A stretch of 64,000 bases of DNA from positions 1-64,000 of the forward strand of contig JAEUHZ010000069.1 in assembly GCA_016795205.1 (NCBI GenBank). The letters are read 5' to 3'. The translations under genes and the position numbers were made by a program. Shown here piece by piece: positions 24,503-34,132 of this stretch (within the stretch, counting starts at the first letter, position 1; each line of letters begins with the position of its first letter). This DNA comes from Planctomycetota bacterium (lineage in GTDB: Bacteria; Planctomycetota; UBA1135; GCA-002686595). Under the pieces are notes generated by a model. That model made no database searches, had not been told where the DNA came from, and was given only the letters and a program-made list of their open reading frames with translations.

Positions 24503-26449
24503 TCAGCGCGCGGCCTGCGCGTCGCGTTCCGCGTTGAGCGCGGCGTCGGTGTACTGCGCCGGGTTGCTCATGCCCGTCGTGTGGCACCAGCCCGTGACGT
24601 GCGCCATCGACTGCGCGCCCGGGAGCTGGCCGCGTTCACGCTCCACGGTGCCGTCGTTGGGCTGCCCCAGGACGAAGTTCGCGAGCACGTTGCAGGCCGA
24701 GCCCGAGTTCTGCGTCGTCCAGTACCAGACCTCGGCGCGTGCCCAGCTCGGGATGCCCGCGAGCCACGTCGCCGAGCCGCTGGGCGTCATGTTCGCGTTG
24801 ACGCCGCAGGCGAAGAAGCCCAGCGAGGCCAGCGGCGTGCCCTGGTACGGCGCGCCGACGCTCTGGATCCGGCGCGGGCCCTGGGCCCGATCGAGCCCGC
24901 TCACGTAGTACGTGTAGAGGTGCAGCGCCGCCATGCCGCCCTGGCTGTGGGCGACGACGCCGAACGAGCTGCGCGCGCTGCCGAGGTCGCGGAGCAGGAG
25001 CGCGAACTGGTCGTGCGTGCGGTTCTGGTTGGGGTCCTGGAACTCGAGCTTCGGCTGGCTGAAGTGCGCCGGGGGCCAGATCGAACCGCCCGAGCAGTAG
25101 CCGTGCGCCAGGATCAGCGCGGGGTTCAGGAGCACCGGGCTCGCGGGCTGCAGCGGCGGCACGCGCCAGGCCGCCGCGAGCGGGCCTTGGAGCATGTCGA
25201 GCGTGGGGGAGGCGGGCGCCGGGGACCGTCCGGCCGGCAGCGCGGGCAGCGCGAGCAGGATCCCGTCCGCAGTGTCCTGCGGCACGAGCGTGTCCGCGTC
25301 CTGGACGCGCACGCGCCGCAGCAGGAACGGCGCGCGCGCGCCGGAGAGCTCGATCCAGCGCGGGTCGAGGTGCAACGCGAGCGCCAGGGCCGCGTCGCGC
25401 TCGCGCGGCTCCTGCATGCGCGCCAGCCAGCACACGGGCAGCGGCCTGCCCGCGGCGTCGACGCCCCACAGCTCCGCCGCGACGAGCACCTTGGCCTGCG
25501 GGCCGGCCGCCAGCGCCGCGAGCTCGATGCGCACGCGTCCGTCGTCGCAGAGCGCGCTCTCGGCTGCGCCGGTGAGCACCAGCCGGCGCTCGACGATCGG
25601 GAACGTGAGCTGCGCGCCGCGGGAGAGCGGCGCGCCATCCACGGCGCGCCCCGCGAGCGTGACGCGCACGCGCACGTCGCCGCTGGTCCAGCGCGGGAGC
25701 CAGGCGCCGAAGATGCCGTCGTCGGCCGCGCCGTCGCCGCTCGCGCCGTCGTCCTGGAACACGAGCTCCACGTCGCCGGTGGCGAGCGCCGCGGCGCCAC
25801 GCACACCCGTGATCCGGGCGCCGTCCGCGCCCGCGAGGCGCGCCACGATCGCGATCGGCTCGTCGCTGCGCGTCGCCAGCGTCGAGGTGTGCACGACGAG
25901 CCGTGGCGCGCCCGCCGTCCTGGCCAGGAGCCAGGTCTGGCCCGGGCTCCTTGGCGCGGGACCATCGGCGCGCGCGCGCACCGTCCAGCGGCCCGGCTCG
26001 GCGTCCGTGAGGTCGAGCCGGTCGATGCTCGCGCCAGCCAGGCCGCTCGCGGCGTCCTCGAGCGCGCGCCGGGCGCGGTCCGCGGCGACGAGCGCCTCGA
26101 CGTCGAGCTCGATGCCCGTCGGGTCGATCAGGGACCAGCGCCAGACCTGGGCGGAGTCCGTGACGAGCGCCAGCGCCAGGGGCCCGCGTGCGTCGACGTC
26201 GACCTGGGCCTCGACGCTGGAGCCCGACTCCCTGCTCCAGCGCGGCGCGAGCGCGAGGATCTGCAAGGGCGAGTCGACGCCCGTGGCCGACGGCTCCGGC
26301 CAGCCGACGCGCCCCGACAGGATGTCCGCGGGCGGTGCCGTCACGTCCTTGGCGAAGCTCTCCGTCGCGCCGGGCGGAGCGAAGCTCTGGGCCGGGCCGA
26401 GCGCGGACAGCGCCCAGCTCGCGAGGAGCACGCGGAGCGGGGTGATCAT
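24503..26449 (-). CDS. Secreted alpha/beta-hydrolase, lipase-like, with N-terminal sandwich domains (648 aa)
   Basis: Signal peptide MITPLRVLLASWALSALGPAQS. Residues 30-400 are beta-rich and look like two sandwich domains; 'VELVFQDDGASGDGAADDGIFGAWL' is the Asp-Gly rich D-D-G-x-x-GD...DDGIFG motif found in choice-of-anchor and invasin-like domains. The C-terminal 210 residues are an alpha/beta-hydrolase: oxyanion region 'LILAHGYCSGGSIW', nucleophile elbow 'GVVAHSQGGMAALHLY' (G/A-H-S-Q-G-G), then 'SVGAPYQGTPLA', as in triacylglycerol lipases. A late His is present in 'MAHVTGWCHTTGM'. It is probably an extracellular lipase or esterase. TATCCT lies 39 bp before the start. Confidence 0.82.
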   Translation of the reverse strand: MITPLRVLLASWALSALGPAQSFAPPGATESFAKDVTAPPADILSGRVGWPEPSATGVDSPLQILALAPRWSRESGSSVEAQVDVDARGPLALALVTDSAQVWRWSLIDPTGIELDVEALVAADRARRALEDAASGLAGASIDRLDLTDAEPGRWTVRARADGPAPRSPGQTWLLARTAGAPRLVVHTSTLATRSDEPIAIVARLAGADGARITGVRGAAALATGDVELVFQDDGASGDGAADDGIFGAWLPRWTSGDVRVRVTLAGRAVDGAPLSRGAQLTFPIVERRLVLTGAAESALCDDGRVRIELAALAAGPQAKVLVAAELWGVDAAGRPLPVCWLARMQEPRERDAALALALHLDPRWIELSGARAPFLLRRVRVQDADTLVPQDTADGILLALPALPAGRSPAPASPTLDMLQGPLAAAWRVPPLQPASPVLLNPALILAHGYCSGGSIWPPAHFSQPKLEFQDPNQNRTHDQFALLLRDLGSARSSFGVVAHSQGGMAALHLYTYYVSGLDRAQGPRRIQSVGAPYQGTPLASLGFFACGVNANMTPSGSATWLAGIPSWARAEVWYWTTQNSGSACNVLANFVLGQPNDGTVERERGQLPGAQSMAHVTGWCHTTGMSNPAQYTDAALNAERDAQAAR

Positions 26450-26487
26450 CGGAGTGTCTCGACCGGGAAGCCTGCTGCGTCGAGTTC

Positions 26488-26493
26488 AGGATA
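26488..26493 (-). promoter_or_regulatory. -10-like TATCCT for the lipase-like gene
   Basis: Minus strand GGTATCCTGA, 39 bases upstream of the ATG at 26449. Confidence 0.45.
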
Positions 26494-26600
26494 CCTCGAC
26501 CCTGCTGCGGCTTGCTGGGTGATCGGCGTGCGGCTCGCGAGGGCCCGGGACCGACCGGGCTGGCTGTCGCTGCGAGACCGGTCGGCAGGCGGCGCTCCGC

Positions 26601-27260
26601 TCAGGGGCCCGCCAGCCGCTTCCCGACCTGCTTGTGGATCTGCTCCGCGACCTGCTCGGGGCTGTAGCCGCCGGTCAAGCGCACGACGGGCTTGCCGTGC
26701 CGCTTGCACAGCCCGGGAATCTCCTCGGTCACGCCGTGGCGGTTCAGCTTGATGAGCAGCAGCACGAGCGCCACCTCGGGCCGCGCCACGTAGGGCTCGA
26801 GCACGGCCACCGACGGGTTCGTCTCGCTGGTTTGCGGCCACAGCACCTCGGCCAGCCCGAAGGCCGCGCGCAGGCGCTCCTGGTGCTCGCGGCGCGGGTC
26901 GCCGCCGATCACGAGCAGCGTGCGTCCGGCGAGCCGCGCAGCGAGCTCCTCGACCGGCGTTCGCGGTGCGCTCGGCGTCGGAGGCTTGTGCGCGCCGGCC
27001 TTCGCGACGCGCTCCAGCTCGCGGTTCAGGCCGAACACGTCCTCGGGCAGCCGGCGCTCGGCGAGGCGCGGCTCGAACTCCACGAGCCGCCGCCGCAGGT
27101 CGCGACCGTCGGCCGGCGCGGGCCCGGCCAGCGCGGCGCGCACCAGCGTCGCGAGCTTCTCCCAGTCCTCCTCGGGGTCCGTGCTCGTGGCCTGCACGAG
27201 GCGCTCGAGATGGAAGCGCAGCCGGTTCAGCGTCTTCGCGTCCATGGCCACCGAGAGCAT
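26601..27260 (-). CDS. DUF2325-like protein (214-219 aa)
   Basis: The C-terminal half 'RTLLVIGGDPRREHQERLRAAFGLAEVLWPQTSETNPSVAVLEPYVARPEVALVLLLIKLNRHGVTEEIPGLCKRHGKPVVRLTGGYSPEQV' resembles the DUF2325 Rossmann-like fold: an N-terminal G-G strand-turn and a late 'H...P...L..G..' segment. The N-terminal 100 residues are helical and charged. The function of the family is unknown. The start may be the first ATG (27260) or MDAKTLNRLRF at 27245, which has GGTGG close upstream; I keep the longer one for coverage. It is 31 bp downstream of the Gfo/Idh/MocA-SDR fusion gene (27292) and probably shares its transcript. Confidence 0.6.
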   Translation of the reverse strand: MLSVAMDAKTLNRLRFHLERLVQATSTDPEEDWEKLATLVRAALAGPAPADGRDLRRRLVEFEPRLAERRLPEDVFGLNRELERVAKAGAHKPPTPSAPRTPVEELAARLAGRTLLVIGGDPRREHQERLRAAFGLAEVLWPQTSETNPSVAVLEPYVARPEVALVLLLIKLNRHGVTEEIPGLCKRHGKPVVRLTGGYSPEQVAEQIHKQVGKRLAGP

Positions 27261-27291
27261 CGCGCGCCCGGCCGCGCCATGGAAGCGCGGA

Positions 27292-29448
27292 TCAGTCCCG
27301 CGGTCGGTAGACGCGCACGCAGCGCTCGAGGAGCGCCTCGCGGTCCTCGACCGGCTTCCAACCCAGCATCAGGCGCGCCACGTCGCAGGCGAACGTCACC
27401 GAGAGCGAGCGCGCCTGGAGGTCGCGCCAGCTCGGGAACGTGACGCCCGGCCGGCGGCCGGCCTTCTTGACCAGCCACTTCCCGATCTCCAGCGCCTGGG
27501 AGAACTCCAGCCGGCGCGGATGGAAGTGCAGGTCGCGGCCCGTGACGCGCCGCAGCTCGGCCACGATCTCGGCCGCGGTGAGCGGCGCGCGCGCGCACAA
27601 GTTCATGGCCCGGCCGTCGATCTCGCGGCCCGGGTGCCGCGCGGCACGACACAGGGCGTCGGCCACGTCGTCGACCCACACGATCGGCAGGGGGACGTCC
27701 CCGCGGCCCCAGCCGACGCAGTGGTTGTCGCGGTTCCACACGCCGAGCCCCGAGTGCTGCAGCGGCGTTCCGGCGCCCATGACCACGCCCGGGCGCGCCA
27801 CGACCAGCGGCAGGCCCCGCGTGCGGTAGAGCTCGAACAGCGCGCGCTCGGCCGCGATCTTCCCGCGCGAGTAGAGCGAGCGTTCCGCGCCGCGCGGATC
27901 GAGCGGCGTGGCGTCCAGCAGCTCGCGCCCGGCGTCGGGGCCGGTGTAGAGCGCGGCGATCGAGCTGACGTACACGAAGCGTCGCACCCCGGCCGCGAGC
28001 GCCGCCTCGGCGGCCTGCACGGAACCGCGCACCATGCCGCGCTCGACGGCCTCCCAGGTGTCGCCGTTGCCGGTGGCCAGCGAGATCACGGCGTCCGCGC
28101 CGGCGCAGGCCGCTTCCAGCGCCGCGCGATCGGCCAGGCTGCCGCGGAAGAAGCGGATCGCGCCCGAGCGCACACCCTCGGCGACCACCGGCGGCAGCGC
28201 GTGCGCGCGGCGCGCCACGACCGTGACGGGCGCGCCGACGGCCAGCAGCCGCGCCACCGTGCGCGTGCCGATGAAGCCCGTCGCGCCCAGCACGACGACC
28301 TCGCCCGCGCGCGCCGGCCCGGGCGCAGGCGGCGGCGGGGCCGGCGGCGGCGCGGCCGGCGCGGCCGCGGCCAGCGCGTCGCACCACGAGAGCACCTCGG
28401 CCGCGCGCGCGGCCGAGCTGGGCGGCTCCGTCCCGGCCCGGGAGGCGGCGTGGAAGCCCTCGATCGAGGCCCGCATCCCGACGTAGAACGCGTCGAGGCG
28501 CGGAGCGAGGCCCAGCGTGGTCCGGAACCAGCGCGCGCACACGGCGCGCGCGTCGCGGCGCAGCTGGGCCCCGCGGCGCGCGCTCGCCAGGTAGCTGTTC
28601 CAGAAGTCGAGCCAGACCGTCTTGCGCTCGCCCGAGAGCGTGTTGTGGAACAGGTCGGCTTCGAGCGCGCCGTCCGTGCCGAGCACCTGCAAGGTGTTGC
28701 GCGTGAACCCCTGTCCGAACGCGCAGTAGAGCTGCAGCGATCCGCGTTGGCCCGTGCCGGAGGCCGACCAGCGGTCGACGAACACCTGGCCGGGGTGCAG
28801 CTCGCGCGTCGAGACCAGGGTCGTCTCCACGCGCCGCGGCGCGCCGATCAGCGCCTGGACCTGACCCAAGGGGTGCACGGCGGCCTCGTAGACGATGTTG
28901 CGCGGCTCACGGAACATCCAGTGCGCGAAGTCGCCCGCGTCGAGCTGCGCGAGCGGCACGCTGAGCGTCACCTGGACGTGCTCGACGCGCCCGATCTCGC
29001 CCGCCGCCACGCGCGCGAGGAGCCGCGTGAAGGCCGGGTGGTGCACGTTGTTGTGGTTCACCGCGAGGACCAGGCCCAGGCGCGCCGCCTCTTCCGACAG
29101 CGCGCGGGCCTCGGCCGCGGACAGCACCAGCGGCTTCTCGACGAAGGCCGACACGCCCAGCGCGAAGAGCTTCCGGATCAGCGCCGCGTGCGTGTCGGGC
29201 GGCGTCAGGACGTGCGCGACGTGCACGCCGAGCTCCGCCAGGCCGTCCAGGTCCGCCAGCACGCGCGGCACGCCGTAGCGCCGCGCCAGCGACTCGGCGC
29301 GCACGCGGTCGGGGTCGACCAGCGCGCAGATCTCGACGTCGGGCAGCCGGCCCAGGATCTCCAGGTGATAGTCGGCGATGTAGCCCGCGCCGAGGAGCGC
29401 CACGCGCGTCGTCTCGCCCGGTCGTCGCGCTGTCGTCGGAGCCGGCAT
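27292..29448 (-). CDS. Fusion protein: Gfo/Idh/MocA oxidoreductase + NAD-dependent epimerase/dehydratase (718 aa)
   Basis: Two NAD(P)-binding enzymes in one chain. Residues about 13-350 are a Gfo/Idh/MocA dehydrogenase: Rossmann 'VALLGAGYIADYH' (GxGxxA), 'EKPLVLSAAEA' with the conserved EKP, and the C-terminal alpha/beta domain. A Pro/Ala linker ('APAAPPPAPPPPAPGPAR') leads to residues about 385-718, an extended SDR: 'VVVLGATGFIGTRTV' (GxxGxxG), Ser in 'YVSSIAALY' and the YxxxK motif YSRGK. Such enzymes act on sugars or sugar nucleotides; a two-step oxidation plus epimerisation or reduction is plausible. I chose ATG 29448, because a TATCCT hexamer lies between it and the earlier in-frame ATG at 29541. 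Confidence 0.88.
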   Translation of the reverse strand: MPAPTTARRPGETTRVALLGAGYIADYHLEILGRLPDVEICALVDPDRVRAESLARRYGVPRVLADLDGLAELGVHVAHVLTPPDTHAALIRKLFALGVSAFVEKPLVLSAAEARALSEEAARLGLVLAVNHNNVHHPAFTRLLARVAAGEIGRVEHVQVTLSVPLAQLDAGDFAHWMFREPRNIVYEAAVHPLGQVQALIGAPRRVETTLVSTRELHPGQVFVDRWSASGTGQRGSLQLYCAFGQGFTRNTLQVLGTDGALEADLFHNTLSGERKTVWLDFWNSYLASARRGAQLRRDARAVCARWFRTTLGLAPRLDAFYVGMRASIEGFHAASRAGTEPPSSAARAAEVLSWCDALAAAAPAAPPPAPPPPAPGPARAGEVVVLGATGFIGTRTVARLLAVGAPVTVVARRAHALPPVVAEGVRSGAIRFFRGSLADRAALEAACAGADAVISLATGNGDTWEAVERGMVRGSVQAAEAALAAGVRRFVYVSSIAALYTGPDAGRELLDATPLDPRGAERSLYSRGKIAAERALFELYRTRGLPLVVARPGVVMGAGTPLQHSGLGVWNRDNHCVGWGRGDVPLPIVWVDDVADALCRAARHPGREIDGRAMNLCARAPLTAAEIVAELRRVTGRDLHFHPRRLEFSQALEIGKWLVKKAGRRPGVTFPSWRDLQARSLSVTFACDVARLMLGWKPVEDREALLERCVRVYRPRD

Positions 29449-29488
29449 CGTGAGCGCGTCGCCCGCTCCGTCCTGAGCGGGGCGGCGT

Positions 29489-29494
29489 AGGATA
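29489..29494 (-). promoter_or_regulatory. -10-like TATCCT for the Gfo/SDR fusion gene
   Basis: Minus strand GCTATCCTAC, 41 bases upstream of the ATG at 29448; this helps to fix that start. Confidence 0.5.
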
Positions 29495-29495
29495 G

Positions 29496-31307
<1,812 letters not shown>

Positions 31308-31331
31308 GCCCGGCCGGGAGTCGCAGCGCGC

Positions 31332-32900
31332 ATGCACGCATCCACGGACCCGACCGCCGCGCCGCGCGGCGTCCTCGTCGTCGACCTCGGCACGCAGTAC
31401 GCGCAGCTCATCGCGCGCCGCGTGCGCGAGGCGCAGGTGTGGTGCGAGATCGCGCCGCCGGCGCGCGCCCTCGAGGTGGCGCGCCGCATGGATCTCTCCG
31501 GCGTGATCCTCTCGGGCGGCCCGGCCTCGGTCTACGCGCCGGACGCGCCCCGGGTGCCGCGCGAGCTGCTCGAGCTGGGCGTGCCCGTGCTGGGCATCTG
31601 CTACGGCATGCAGTGGATGTCCCAAGCGCTGGGCGGCGAGGTCCGCCCGGCCCGCGAGCGCGAGTTCGGCCGCACGTCGCTGGCGATCACGCGGCCGGAG
31701 GGGCTGCTCGAGGGCCTCGACGGGCGCACGGTCGTGTGGATGAGCCACGGCGACCAGGTCGAGCGCCTGCCGGCCGGCTTCGAGGTCTACGCGGGGAGCG
31801 ACACCTGCCCGTACGCCGTGGTCGGCGATCCGCGGCGTGGCTTCTGGGGCGTGCAGTTCCATCCCGAGGTCAGCCACACCGTGCGCGGCACGGAGGTCCT
31901 GGCGAACTTCCTGCTGCGCGTCTGCGGTCTCCCCGGTGACTGGCGACCCGACAGCATCGTCGAGCGCGAGGTCGCCAAGGTGCGCGCCCAGGTCGGCGAG
32001 CACGGCGAGGTCGTGCTGGGCCTCTCGGGCGGCGTCGACAGCTCCGTCGCCGCCGTGCTCCTGCACCAGGCGATCGGCGACCGGCTGCACTGCATCTTCG
32101 TCGACAACGGCTTGTTGCGGCACGGCGAGCGCGAGCAGGTGGAGCGCACCTTTCGCGAGCGCTTCCACATGGACCTCACGGTGGTCGACGCCGCCGACCG
32201 TTTCCTCCTGAGCCTGGCCGGCGTCACGGACCCGGAGCGCAAGCGCAAGCTGATCGGCCGCGACTTCGTCGACGTGTTCCGCCAGGAGGCCCGACGCTTC
32301 CGCTCGGCCAGGTTCCTGGCGCAAGGCACGCTCTACCCGGACGTGATCGAGTCCGTGAACGTGCACGGCGGCAACACGGCGGTGATCAAGAGCCACCACA
32401 ACGTGGGCGGGCTGCCCGAGGACCTCGACCTCGACCTGGTCGAGCCGCTGCGCGAGCTGTTCAAGGACGAGGTCCGCGCCATCGGCCGTTACCTGGGGCT
32501 CGACGCCGCGATCGTCGACCGGCAGCCGTTCCCTGGACCCGGCCTGGCCGTGCGCATCGTGGGCGAGGTCACGCCCGAGCGCTGCGATCTCCTGCGCGCG
32601 GCCGACCGCATCGTGACCGGCGAGGTCGAGGCCGCCGGCGCGGCCGCCGCCCTGTGGCAGTACTTCGCCGTGCTCCTGCCGGTCAAGTCGGTCGGGGTCA
32701 TGGGCGACGCCCGCACCTACGAGAGCTGTGTCGCGCTGCGGATCGTGGAGAGCCAGGACGGCATGACCGCCGACTGGCACTACCTCGACCGCGAGCTCCT
32801 GGGCCGCATCTCGAACCGGATCATCAACGAGGTCCGGGGGGTGAACCGGGTCGTCCTGGACGTGACCAGCAAGCCGCCCGGCACGATCGAGTGGGAGTGA
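31332..32900 (+). CDS. guaA: GMP synthase (glutamine-hydrolysing)
   Basis: Converts XMP to GMP using glutamine and ATP. N-terminal class I amidotransferase: 'GICYGMQW' with nucleophile Cys90, and 'FHPEVSH' with His177 and Glu179. ATP-pyrophosphatase domain: PP-loop SGGVDSS (232-238) and 'FVDNGLLRHGE'. C-terminal dimerisation domain: 'RQPFPGPGLAVRIVGEVTPER' and the final 'RVVLDVTSKPPGTIEWE', the family's standard C-terminus. Length of 522 aa is normal. It follows guaB by 24 bp in the same direction. Confidence 0.98.
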   Translation: MHASTDPTAAPRGVLVVDLGTQYAQLIARRVREAQVWCEIAPPARALEVARRMDLSGVILSGGPASVYAPDAPRVPRELLELGVPVLGICYGMQWMSQALGGEVRPAREREFGRTSLAITRPEGLLEGLDGRTVVWMSHGDQVERLPAGFEVYAGSDTCPYAVVGDPRRGFWGVQFHPEVSHTVRGTEVLANFLLRVCGLPGDWRPDSIVEREVAKVRAQVGEHGEVVLGLSGGVDSSVAAVLLHQAIGDRLHCIFVDNGLLRHGEREQVERTFRERFHMDLTVVDAADRFLLSLAGVTDPERKRKLIGRDFVDVFRQEARRFRSARFLAQGTLYPDVIESVNVHGGNTAVIKSHHNVGGLPEDLDLDLVEPLRELFKDEVRAIGRYLGLDAAIVDRQPFPGPGLAVRIVGEVTPERCDLLRAADRIVTGEVEAAGAAAALWQYFAVLLPVKSVGVMGDARTYESCVALRIVESQDGMTADWHYLDRELLGRISNRIINEVRGVNRVVLDVTSKPPGTIEWE

Positions 32901-32970
32901 GCCCCGCTCCCGCTGGTCAAGGATCCGTGAGCCCGCCGGTCGGCTCCCGGAGCGTGCCCCCAGACCGTGC

Positions 32971-32976
32971 TATCCT
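32971..32976 (+). promoter_or_regulatory. -10-like TATCCT before the secreted protein at 33004
   Basis: GCTATCCTCC, 27 bp upstream of the ATG at 33004 and 71 bp after the guaA stop; the gene therefore probably has its own promoter. Confidence 0.45.
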
Positions 32977-33003
32977 CCGCCCGCGGTCCCCGCGCCCGAA
33001 CCC

Positions 33004-34038
33004 ATGAACACCACCCGCCTGCGCCTGCTCGCCGTCCTGGCCGTCCCGTTCACCCTGGGCCTCGCGCTCGTCGCCGACGAGCTGGCCTTCAAGCCCGCGA
33101 AGGACTCGAAGTCGCAGAAGGAGCTGCGCATCGAGGCCGAGTTCCGCGTGCGCGATGCGTCGCTGTCCTTCAACGGCGAGCCCGTGCCCGCCGACGTGAT
33201 CTCCCAGGTCACCTCGCAGGACCTGCTGCTCACGATCGGGGTCGAGGTCACCGAGACGTTCCTTTCGACCAAGGACGGCGCGCCCACCGACCTGCTGCGC
33301 TCGTACGACGCGCTGAGCACGCGCTTCGAGGTCGGCGACGAGGTCCAGGAGCCCGAGAGCGGCCCCAACCTCGAAGGCAAGACGGTGCGCTTCCGCTGGA
33401 GCGAGAGCGACTCGGCGTTCAAGAAGACCTTCCACGAGTCGACCGGCGACGAGGACCTGCTCGAGGCCCTCGACGACGACATGGAGCTGCGCGCGCTGCT
33501 GCCCACGAAGAAGGTCGCGAGCGGCGACATCTGGGAGGTCAAGGGCGAGAAGATCGCGGCCCTGTTCTTCCCCGGCGGGCTGCCCGGTGGCGGTGGCGGC
33601 GACGAGGGCGGTCCGGACCTCGAGGCCGTCGGCCGCGAACTCTCCGAGCAACTCGAGCGCTCGTTCCGCGACTTCAAGGTCGTCTGCACGTACAAGGGCG
33701 CGCGCGACGAGACTGGCACCCAGGTCGGCGAGGTCGGCTTCGCCTACGAGGGCAAGGCCAGCCTGGACCTCGCGCCGGTGCTCCAGCGGGTGATCGACTC
33801 GCTGGGCGAGCAAGCACCCGACTTCGACCTGTCGGCGACCGCCTCGATGACGCTCGACGGCGAGGGCCGCATGCTGTGGGACCTCGCCAGCGGGACGCTG
33901 CACTCCTACGAGATGAAGGCCGACGTCACGTTCGGGATCGCGGTGGAGGTCTCCGGCGAGCAGCAAGGCCAGCAGATCGAGATCGCGCTCTCCGGGACGC
34001 TGGGGGGCGACGTGACCTGGGAGATGAAGCGCAAGTGA
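33004..34038 (+). CDS. Secreted protein of unknown function (344 aa), DUF6263-like
   Basis: Signal peptide MNTTRLRLLAVLAVPFTLGLALVA. The rest is acidic and beta-rich with alternating hydrophobic strands ('LLLTIGVEVTETFLSTKDGAPTDLLRSYDALSTRFEVGDEV', 'VCTYKGARDETGTQVGEVGFAYEGKASLDL'), and a low-complexity Gly-rich patch near residue 198. The pattern of a repeated cystatin-like or lipocalin-like strand set, ending 'MLWDLASGTLHSYEMKADVTFGI', recalls DUF6263 periplasmic proteins, but I cannot confirm it. The function is unknown. It is a single gene with its own likely promoter at 32971. Confidence 0.65.
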   Translation: MNTTRLRLLAVLAVPFTLGLALVADELAFKPAKDSKSQKELRIEAEFRVRDASLSFNGEPVPADVISQVTSQDLLLTIGVEVTETFLSTKDGAPTDLLRSYDALSTRFEVGDEVQEPESGPNLEGKTVRFRWSESDSAFKKTFHESTGDEDLLEALDDDMELRALLPTKKVASGDIWEVKGEKIAALFFPGGLPGGGGGDEGGPDLEAVGRELSEQLERSFRDFKVVCTYKGARDETGTQVGEVGFAYEGKASLDLAPVLQRVIDSLGEQAPDFDLSATASMTLDGEGRMLWDLASGTLHSYEMKADVTFGIAVEVSGEQQGQQIEIALSGTLGGDVTWEMKRK

Positions 34039-34132
34039 ACGCCGGGCCCCGGCCACGCCGGGCCCGCCAGCGCCGGCGCGGGGCTGGCCGCGCGCGCGCC
34101 GCGCGGGCGCGGGCCGAGGAGGGCCGCGCGCC

